Shown here in pieces: positions 19,566 to 23,626 of a stretch of DNA of 23,626 bases. The stretch is taken from IMG/VR virus record IMGVR_UViG_3300010296_001488, positions 1 to 23,626 of that record. The stretch is one strand, 5' to 3'. The DNA comes from a virus. Numbering within the stretch: position 1 is the first letter of the stretch; the number at the start of each line of letters is the position of its first letter. Below the pieces are notes generated by a model, which had not been told where the DNA came from, searched no databases, and saw only the letters and a list, made by a program, of their open reading frames with translations. The translations under genes and the position numbers were made by a program.

Positions 19566-20461
19566 AGACACCAATTCGATATGCTGGTGGTAAATCTAAA
19601 GCATACAACATTATCACCGAATACTTACCTAAACTCCCGTATCCTGAGAGAATCATTTCACCATTTATTGGTGGAGGTTCGCTTGAATCTAGGTGGTCAT
19701 CTGAGGTTGGAGTTGAAGTAGTTGGTTTCGACATTTTCGATGCACTGGTGAACTTCTGGCAACAACTTCTTGCTGATAGTGATGCACTCGCGGATAAGTG
19801 TAGGACGTTGGTACCTACCAAGGAAGAATATGCCCGAGTGAAAGAAGAGTTAATGTGTTGGGATTATACTCAAGATATGTTGAAAGATTGGTCAACTAAT
19901 CATTACAAACGCGATGCGAAAGAACTTGATAACTTAACTGCTGCAGCATACTATTACTTTAATCATAATCTTTCCTATGGTCCGATGTACCTGGGTTGGA
20001 TGAGTAAGATCTACCAATCCCAAACAAAATGGGATCGAATGGTGAACAATATCCGTGCATATAAGAACCCTAACTTCTCAGTGAAGAAAGGAGACTTTGC
20101 AGAGGTTATTGATAGTCACTCCACAGACTTTTTGTATCTCGATCCTCCGTATTATTTGGAGAAAGATAGTGATAACAAAATGTTGAAGGGGATGTATCCG
20201 AACTGCAACATTGACGTTCATCATAGTGGTTTCGATCATGAAAAGTTGAGGGATTTGCTACACAATCACAAAGGTAGTTTCATCCTCTCGTATAACAACT
20301 GCGAGACAATCCGTGAGTATTATGCTGACTTTGACCTCTACTATCCTGAGTGGCATTATTCATATCAAGCAGGAGAAACTAGGGTCGGAAAGTATAAGAA
20401 AGAACGTGGAGTCGATCACAATAAGAAAGAGTCTCATGAGATTCTCATCGTTAAGGTTTGA
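19562..20461 (+). CDS. DNA adenine-N6 methyltransferase (Dam/D12 class)
   Basis: Transfers methyl from S-adenosylmethionine to the N6 of adenine in duplex DNA. Class-alpha order is clear: motif X PIRYAGGKSK (4-13), AdoMet-binding PFIGGGS (34-40), an internal domain with AAAYYYFNHNLSYGPM (127-142), and catalytic DPPYY (194-198). At 299 aa it is close to Dam/T4 Dam in length and keeps all key motifs, so it is probably active. The target sequence cannot be read from the protein; the recognition part (residues about 70-170) differs from E. coli Dam by eye. It is translation-coupled to the GIY-YIG-like gene, which is why it may be the protecting half of a restriction-modification pair, or simply mark phage DNA against host enzymes. 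Confidence 0.93.
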   Translation: MKTPIRYAGGKSKAYNIITEYLPKLPYPERIISPFIGGGSLESRWSSEVGVEVVGFDIFDALVNFWQQLLADSDALADKCRTLVPTKEEYARVKEELMCWDYTQDMLKDWSTNHYKRDAKELDNLTAAAYYYFNHNLSYGPMYLGWMSKIYQSQTKWDRMVNNIRAYKNPNFSVKKGDFAEVIDSHSTDFLYLDPPYYLEKDSDNKMLKGMYPNCNIDVHHSGFDHEKLRDLLHNHKGSFILSYNNCETIREYYADFDLYYPEWHYSYQAGETRVGKYKKERGVDHNKKESHEILIVKV

Positions 20462-20467
20462 GTGTGC

Positions 20468-20545
20468 CAGTTGATTAAAGTGTCCACTGATCCCGCCAGA
20501 GGGTCCAATCCCGTGTATATTAAGAGAGTCAAAGGGATTCGCACC
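20468..20545 (+). promoter_or_regulatory. Early-type promoter cassette C
   Basis: CAGTTGATTAAAGTGTCCAC leads into -35-like CCGCCA (20493-20498), 17 bases, TATATT (20516-20521), then GAGTCAAAGGGATTC (20526-20540), a variant of the shared leader. An imperfect repeat TGATCCC-6-GGGTCCA surrounds the -35 (20488-20507). Confidence 0.72.
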
Positions 20546-20547
20546 AA

Positions 20548-20799
20548 ATGCAACTCACCGCAAAAAGTGGAAACATGGTTGTTGACTTCTATCCCGTCAA
20601 ATTTGCAACGGGTGAGATTCACAATCGACTGATGTTGAAGGTTGTTACTTTCTTTGGTAAAACTCAATCTAAGAGTTATATCAACAAGAAAGATTTTCAA
20701 CGTGAGGTTGATTCCCGTGTTGAAGGTTATGGTTACCAAGTGACCGAAATGCACACTGATCCGCAACTCTTTAACTCTGCAATGGGTATGGGTTGCTAG
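20548..20799 (+). CDS. Unknown protein, 83 aa
   Basis: MQLTAKSGNMVVDFYPVKFATGEIHNRLMLKVV... has several strands (GNMVVDFYPVKF, RLMLKVVTFFGK, KSYINKKDF) and a charged helix (FQREVDSRVEGYG), ending in a Met/Gly tail (SAMGMGC). The 'TAKSGN..VDFYPVKFATGE' start suggests a compact beta domain; not recognised. It begins the operon behind cassette C and overlaps a tiny frame by one base. Confidence 0.82.
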   Translation: MQLTAKSGNMVVDFYPVKFATGEIHNRLMLKVVTFFGKTQSKSYINKKDFQREVDSRVEGYGYQVTEMHTDPQLFNSAMGMGC

Positions 20800-20849
20800 T
20801 GCTTTACTTCCTCTCAGTTGTTGTTATCATCCTTTCTCTTTTCTCATGA
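20799..20849 (+). CDS. Possible 16-aa hydrophobic peptide
   Basis: GTG at 20799 (or TTG at 20793, 18 aa) opens a frame translating as VLYFLSVVVIILSLFS, a pure transmembrane helix, whose TGA overlaps the ATG of the next gene. The start is not ATG and the gene is minute. Support is only its exact fit between two genes and its complete hydrophobicity. Many phages have such membrane peptides, but chance is possible. Confidence 0.3.
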   Translation: MLYFLSVVVIILSLFS

Positions 20850-21184
20850 TTCTCGAACAAACCAAACCACAATTTTTGACTGAAGCACTCATCGAAGTTT
20901 GCAACAATCAATGGAAGGTTGATGCACTTGAGTCAGGTCATTCTGTTTACACTCAACTGGAAATTGAAGAGGGTCGAAAGTATATCAAAGTTTGGTCTTA
21001 TCTTGTCAATAATGGTGAGAGACTTTACGGACGTTCTTGCTGGATGTTTATTGATAAGAACTCAGGTGAATGTTACAAACCTGCATCATACAAAGCACCT
21101 GCAAAAGGTGTCCGTTATCTGATCACTCAGTTGGCAGATAATCCTCACATTTGTGACCCTTATGGTTCCTTTCTTTACCTCTGA
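20846..21184 (+). CDS. Unknown cyanophage-type protein, 112 aa
   Basis: MILEQTKPQFLTEALIEVCNNQ starts with a helix. Then come KVDALESGHSVYTQLEIEEGRKYIKVWSYL, a loop, SCWMFIDKNSGECYKPASYKAPAKGVRYLITQL and a C-terminal DPYGSFLYL. The 'FIDK.SG..YKPAS.KAPAKGVRY' stretch is typical of a small protein common in cyanomyovirus early regions: two beta hairpins facing a helix. There is no catalytic residue set that I can name. The start is linked to the end of the tiny hydrophobic frame. Confidence 0.85.
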   Translation: MILEQTKPQFLTEALIEVCNNQWKVDALESGHSVYTQLEIEEGRKYIKVWSYLVNNGERLYGRSCWMFIDKNSGECYKPASYKAPAKGVRYLITQLADNPHICDPYGSFLYL

Positions 21185-21186
21185 TC

Positions 21187-21354
21187 ATGATCACTAACAA
21201 GACACAAATGCTCAAGGTGATTGCACAAACTGCAGCACCACATAATCTCACCCGAGAACAAAAGTTTGAAGTTTTTGTTAGAGTCTGCGACAACATGTTG
21301 GCAGAAGGTAGAATCTCTAAAGTAAATCACACTCGTTGGACTAATGTTTTCTAA
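21187..21354 (+). CDS. Small helical protein, 55 aa
   Basis: MITNKTQMLKVIAQTAAPHN begins two bases after the preceding stop. Two to three helices are visible (KTQMLKVIAQTAA, LTREQKFEVFVRVCDNMLAEG), then ISKVNHTRWTNVF. The last part (VNH.RWTNVF) looks like a conserved C-terminus of a cyanophage small-protein family. Function unknown. It overlaps the next frame by 11 bases. Confidence 0.75.
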   Translation: MITNKTQMLKVIAQTAAPHNLTREQKFEVFVRVCDNMLAEGRISKVNHTRWTNVF

Positions 21355-21523
21355 GAATGAATTGAAACGTGCTGCTAAGTATTCTGTAGCACTTGCGATT
21401 GCAATCCCTCTACTTGTAGGTGTATTTTCGCTGCTTGCGTTAGCACCTGCTCCGTTCGGATTCGGTGTCATTATTGGCATCTTCAGTTATCCTTTCTTCC
21501 TGTTCCTTTTTAGACATGTATGA
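21344..21523 (+). CDS. Two-pass membrane protein, 59 aa
   Basis: MFSKNELKRAAKYSVALAIA: a short basic N-terminus (KNELKRAAK), then SVALAIAIPLLVGVFSLLALA, a small break (PAPFGFG) and VIIGIFSYPFFLFLF, so two hydrophobic segments with a tight turn. The positive-inside rule places the N-terminus and the C-terminal RHV in the cytoplasm, giving a hairpin in the inner membrane. A holin role cannot be ruled out, but the gene is in an early-type cluster, which makes this less likely. The stop overlaps the next start. Confidence 0.72.
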   Translation: MFSKNELKRAAKYSVALAIAIPLLVGVFSLLALAPAPFGFGVIIGIFSYPFFLFLFRHV

Positions 21524-21720
21524 AGAGAATTGAAGACCCGTTGTTGAAACTAACACTTGCAAAAGGTCAAGTGTCTAATGTTATCGAACTCATCAAAGAT
21601 AATGAGTTTGAGCAATACATGTCCACCAAACTTTGGTCAGTTTATTATGAACTTGAACGACAACAGAGCAACCTTCAGCATCAACAAAAAACTGAGCGTG
21701 ACAGTCGCCAAACTGGTTGA
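21520..21720 (+). CDS. Small helical protein, 66 aa
   Basis: ATGA-coupled to the membrane protein. MKRIEDPLLKLTLAKGQVSN... forms an almost continuous helix, ending in a Gln-rich tail (ERQQSNLQHQQKTERDSRQTG). Residues about 18-48 (VIELIKDNEFEQYMSTKLW) are amphipathic. It may be the soluble partner of the two-pass protein; positional inference only. Confidence 0.75.
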   Translation: MKRIEDPLLKLTLAKGQVSNVIELIKDNEFEQYMSTKLWSVYYELERQQSNLQHQQKTERDSRQTG

Positions 21721-21727
21721 TCAGTGG

Positions 21728-21755
21728 TTGTGGAGTCGTCTGGGCATCCTATACT
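21728..21755 (+). promoter_or_regulatory. Possible promoter ahead of the 62-aa gene
   Basis: TTGTGG (21728-21733), 16 bases, TATACT (21750-21755), followed by GACTTCAGTTGAGAGGAAACCACC, which resembles the leader of the other cassettes (GAGTC...AGGAACACCACC). GAGAGGAAA serves as a Shine-Dalgarno. Confidence 0.45.
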
Positions 21756-21779
21756 GACTTCAGTTGAGAGGAAACCACC

Positions 21780-21968
21780 ATGCGTCACACAAAAGCACAA
21801 GTTCTTGACCAGTTTCGCTACAACTGGAAAGTGGCAGTTATCTCTGATAAGTCGCTCAAAGGTGATGCAATCGCTAAGCGTGAGTATTGGAACAACTTTG
21901 TTGATAGTCTCAACAAAGAGGGTCTTGTTTCCGATAATCAAGCAAACAACTGGGCAAATCCTTTCTGA
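21780..21968 (+). CDS. Small conserved-looking cyanophage protein, 62 aa
   Basis: MRHTKAQVLDQFRYNWKVAV... with the pattern 'KGDAIAKREYWNNFVDSLNKEGLVS..Q..NW.NPF' reads as a compact helical bundle: helix 1 AQVLDQFRYNWKVAV, helix 2 KGDAIAKREYWNNFVDSL, helix 3 SDNQANNWA. I remember very similar small proteins in T4-type cyanophages, without a known function. GAGAGG precedes the start. Its stop overlaps the next start. Confidence 0.88.
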   Translation: MRHTKAQVLDQFRYNWKVAVISDKSLKGDAIAKREYWNNFVDSLNKEGLVSDNQANNWANPF

Positions 21969-22147
21969 TGAATAAGACAAGATCTCTCAAAGAACTTCGC
22001 ATCATTCACATGAAATTTGTCCTCTTGGTTATCATCGGTGTTCTTCTTTGGAATAACAACGATGCGCGACGATTCACCGCAGATGTGCTAAATGACGCTG
22101 CGGAAGTTGTGCGACCTGACTCACACCAACTTAAGATCACATTCTGA
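21968..22147 (+). CDS. Single-pass membrane protein, 59 aa
   Basis: MNKTRSLKELRIIHMKFVLLVIIGVLLW: a basic N-terminus followed by a transmembrane segment (residues about 17-28), then NNNDARRFTADVLNDAAEVVRPD, an amphipathic helix, and a short end. An internal ATG at 22010 (MKFVLL) gives a 45-aa form typical of signal-anchored phage proteins; the longer one is supported by the ATGA overlap. The C-terminal 'ARRFTADVLNDAAEVVRP' is probably outside or in the periplasm. Function unknown. Confidence 0.75.
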   Translation: MNKTRSLKELRIIHMKFVLLVIIGVLLWNNNDARRFTADVLNDAAEVVRPDSHQLKITF

Positions 22148-22338
22148 TGTACGATGTAGCAGAAGAACTGCAATCTGTGATCGAAAGACTCGGAAATGCA
22201 GTGGTAGTTTCCAACGATTCTTGTAGCGATCCTGAACGGGGTTATCCTTTCGCTACTGGTTATTCTAGGTCTGCGATGGAAGATTCTATCGAAGATCTCA
22301 AACAAATTCTTTACACTCTTCAAAATGGACAAAATTGA
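22147..22338 (+). CDS. Small unknown protein, 63 aa
   Basis: It starts inside the previous stop (TGATG). It has a helix MYDVAEELQSVIERLGNAV, a Gly/Ser/Pro loop (SNDSCSDPERGYPFATGYS) and the helix SAMEDSIEDLKQILYTLQNG. The design, two helices and an exposed loop, fits an adaptor or inhibitor, with nothing further to say. It overlaps the following gene by 14 bases. Confidence 0.75.
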   Translation: MYDVAEELQSVIERLGNAVVVSNDSCSDPERGYPFATGYSRSAMEDSIEDLKQILYTLQNGQN

Positions 22339-22516
22339 TTTTCTCACTCAAACTGTTGAAACTGGAGGTTATGAAATGTCTGTAGATTCATGGGTAGTTC
22401 TTGAGAAGATTGCGTCACAACTTGAATTGACTGTTGATTATCTCCTGGATGAATTTGCGGTTGATGGTAAGATCGATTTAGAAGGATTGTGTGACGTAAA
22501 TGTTAATTATGACTAG
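22325..22516 (+). CDS. Small acidic helical protein, 63 aa
   Basis: MDKIDFLTQTVETGGYEMSV... starts within the previous gene; an alternative ATG at 22376 (MSVDSW) would not overlap and would give 46 aa. The sequence VLEKIASQLELTVDYLLDEFAVDGKIDLEGL has the flavour of a small helix-turn-helix or EF-hand-like helix pair (acidic loop DGKIDLE), but the loop lacks the full Ca-binding set. Function unknown. It ends just before cassette E. Confidence 0.7.
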   Translation: MDKIDFLTQTVETGGYEMSVDSWVVLEKIASQLELTVDYLLDEFAVDGKIDLEGLCDVNVNYD

Positions 22517-22529
22517 TGGACGGTTCCCC

Positions 22530-22612
22530 AGGTGGTTTCGCGGTTTTGTATCGTGCCGAACTACCTGAACCCCTGGGGTTCTGTATATTAAAAGAGTCAA
22601 AGGAACACCACC
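22530..22612 (+). promoter_or_regulatory. Promoter cassette E with palindrome and shared leader
   Basis: An imperfect stem AGGTGGTTTCG/CGAACTACCT (22530-22540 with 22557-22566) precedes a perfect palindrome GAACCCCTGGGGTTC (22567-22581) that fills the spacer up to TATATT (22584-22589). The shared leader GAGTCAAAGGAACACCACC follows at 22594-22612. There is no clear -35; the palindrome could be an activator or repressor site. Confidence 0.65.
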
Positions 22613-22616
22613 AACC

Positions 22617-22949
22617 ATGCGTAAGATCGAAACCCAGATGAACACCGCAATCGCTAACAGCGAGAATTGGTCTTCTGGAAACACTTCTGTTCACTTTAAC
22701 GAAGAAGATCAGATCTCTATTGTTCGCCTTCACGGGAACAAAATTGCAGAGATCGGTGAAGGTTTCATCCGACTCTTTGATGGTGGTTGGCAGACTAACA
22801 CCACAAAATCCCGTCTCAATGCTATCCTGGAGGGAAATGGTTGTGATGGTGATAAAGTCTTCGCGAAGAACTTTGATTGGTTTGTTCAAATGGACACCCG
22901 TCAAGGTTTGACCGTTGTTCCTTTCTTTTCCTCAATGCGTCTCGGATGA
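22617..22949 (+). CDS. Unknown protein, 110 aa
   Basis: MRKIETQMNTAIANSENWSSGNTSVHFNEE... has a helix then alternating strands (NTSVHF, QISIVRLHGNKIAEIG, GFIRLFDGGW), a TTKSRLNAILEGNG segment and KVFAKNFDWFVQMDTRQG, ending VVPFFSSMRLG. 'LHGN.IA...GW.T.TTKSRLNAIL...VF.KNF.WF' is a pattern I associate with small cyanophage or cyanobacterial plasmid-type proteins, with no known role. First gene after cassette E; ATGA-coupled to its neighbour. Confidence 0.85.
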   Translation: MRKIETQMNTAIANSENWSSGNTSVHFNEEDQISIVRLHGNKIAEIGEGFIRLFDGGWQTNTTKSRLNAILEGNGCDGDKVFAKNFDWFVQMDTRQGLTVVPFFSSMRLG

Positions 22950-23086
22950 TTAAACCTGAAGTTCTGTTAATTGTGGTGGTTTCAATGTTAGCGACTGCGT
23001 TCACATTGATCGAGGTTGGTAAAACAATTAAACCACCAGAAAACCAATCCGTGAACTGTCCCAACCCCCTATTGCAGAATCCCTGA
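22946..23086 (+). CDS. Small single-pass membrane protein, 46 aa
   Basis: The start at 22946 overlaps the previous stop; the longer frame from 22877 is inside its neighbour. MIKPEVLLIVVVSMLATAFTLIEVG has one hydrophobic segment (residues 5-21), then the short polar tail KTIKPPENQSVNCPNPLLQNP. Its stop is in the loop of the following hairpin. Function unknown. Confidence 0.7.
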   Translation: MIKPEVLLIVVVSMLATAFTLIEVGKTIKPPENQSVNCPNPLLQNP

Positions 23087-23123
23087 AAATATGGGATTCT
23101 ATAAGAGTCAAAGGAACACCACT
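23076..23123 (+). promoter_or_regulatory. Hairpin and shared leader, degenerate promoter cassette F
   Basis: A perfect 8-bp inverted repeat AGAATCCC-9-GGGATTCT (23076-23100) encloses the previous stop codon, and is followed by TATAAG (23100-23105) and the shared leader GAGTCAAAGGAACACCACT (23105-23123). A -35 box is not evident. Confidence 0.55.
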
Positions 23124-23137
23124 CAAACCTCAAACAA

Positions 23138-23326
23138 ATGACTTCACAAGAAATGTCCGCAACAATCTATCGTGGTTTGTTCACTGATGAAGAATGGAAT
23201 GTGATCGATTGTGCATTGTCTGAGTATCAAGATCACTTCGATGGTGATGATAGTTATGAAGAGGTGATTTACAACCGAGTTCAACAAAAAATCTCTGCAA
23301 TCTTCGATCTCACTAAAGGTAACTGA
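23138..23326 (+). CDS. Small unknown protein, 62 aa
   Basis: MTSQEMSATIYRGLFTDEEWN... begins after the F leader. It is helical and acidic: SATIYRGLFTDEEWNVIDCALSEYQ, then DDSYEEVIYNRVQQKISAIFDLTKG. The regular spacing of aromatic and aliphatic residues suggests two helices that pack together. No motif recognised. Confidence 0.8.
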   Translation: MTSQEMSATIYRGLFTDEEWNVIDCALSEYQDHFDGDDSYEEVIYNRVQQKISAIFDLTKGN

Positions 23327-23328
23327 TT

Positions 23329-23583
23329 ATGCACCCTTATTACACAACATCTTTCGCAGATCGTGAAATGTTTGCATACAATGCAAACTATCGGAAAAAA
23401 CAGGAAGAGGAGAAAACTGCATCACAAAAAATTGATGCACATTTGGCACAACCTGAGACACGAATCAAGTATGCTTTTCAGTTCTTAAATGAATATGGAG
23501 AGTATGAAGAATCTCGCGTTAAGTGTTACAATTCTATTTCAGAATGGTCTGACAAACTTGACACTTCGGAGTCGCACTATTGA
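23329..23583 (+). CDS. Unknown protein, 84 aa
   Basis: MHPYYTTSFADREMFAYNANYRKK... starts two bases after the preceding stop. It has a Tyr-rich N-terminus, a charged helix (YRKKQEEEKTASQKIDAHL), and a C-terminal half with strands and helices (TRIKYAFQFLNEYGEYEESRVKCYNSISEW). No motif, membrane segment or signal is seen. Its stop overlaps the next start. Confidence 0.75.
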   Translation: MHPYYTTSFADREMFAYNANYRKKQEEEKTASQKIDAHLAQPETRIKYAFQFLNEYGEYEESRVKCYNSISEWSDKLDTSESHY

Positions 23584-23626
23584 TGCAAACAACAACTGCA
23601 ACTTATGTGATCAATGTAACCACGGA
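23583..23626 (+). CDS. Start of a further gene, truncated by the window end
   Basis: ATG at 23583-23585 overlaps the previous stop (TGATG) and opens MQTTTATYVINVTT to the end of the window. Nothing about the product can be said beyond a strand-like N-terminus. Confidence 0.55.
   Translation, partial: MQTTTATYVINVTT

Noticed and set aside
21724-21975. Plus-strand frame of 83 codons overlapping the 62-aa gene
   Set aside because: Out of phase with the 62-aa protein, which has a good Shine-Dalgarno and a familiar sequence pattern.
1-23626. CRISPR array, insertion sequence, integrase or attachment sites
   Set aside because: No regularly spaced direct repeats, transposase or integrase motifs, or terminal inverted repeats were seen; the repeats present are promoter cassettes.

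Overview
The window looks like part of a T4-type cyanophage (a myovirus infecting marine picocyanobacteria, more likely Synechococcus than Prochlorococcus). The evidence is a CpeT-like phycobiliprotein gene, a 2215-residue structural protein ending in a self-cleaving S74 chaperone domain, two phage tRNA genes, T4-type late promoter motifs (TATAAATA/AATAAATA), and a long run of tightly packed, one-strand small genes joined by ATGA overlaps. Every gene I accept is on the + strand. The host assignment is inference; no sequence search was possible.

Layout. Positions 1-2330 are a mixed accessory segment: the tail of a radical SAM/SPASM protein, an unknown 264-aa protein coupled to it, a 52-aa protein, tRNA-Leu(UAA), a late promoter, cpeT, tRNA-Thr(UGU) and a 70-aa protein, closed by a terminator. 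Positions 2415-9104 are one giant late structural gene, followed by a small coiled-coil gene (9139-9330) with its own late-type promoter. A terminator that overlaps a sigma70-type promoter (9365-9410) then begins a different regime. A zinc-ribbon-like protein, two small membrane or exported proteins, a glutamine-dependent asparagine synthetase and three unknown genes run to 12557.

Positions 12556-23626 are a 'hyperplastic' early-type region of many 40-110-aa proteins, broken into short operons. Almost every operon starts with a related promoter cassette. The cassette has an inverted repeat, a -35-like box (often NYGCCA) 17-18 bases from a TATATT-type -10, and often the same leader (GAGTCAAAGGAACACCACC). 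This resembles the promoter-early-stem-loop (PeSL) cassettes known from T4-type coliphages. Larger genes in this region are a superfamily 2 DEAH helicase (13660-14844) with a coupled unknown, a ligase/nucleotidyltransferase-like protein (17130-18110), and an overlapping GIY-YIG-like nuclease and adenine methyltransferase pair (18999-20461) that could be a phage-borne restriction-modification or genome-marking module.

How the parts may work together. CpeT and asparagine synthetase look like host-metabolism genes. The early cassettes would let host RNA polymerase express the small takeover proteins in independent units. The late motifs would serve the structural genes. Most functional statements come from motifs read by eye. 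The small proteins are largely unknown, although several look like conserved cyanophage families.
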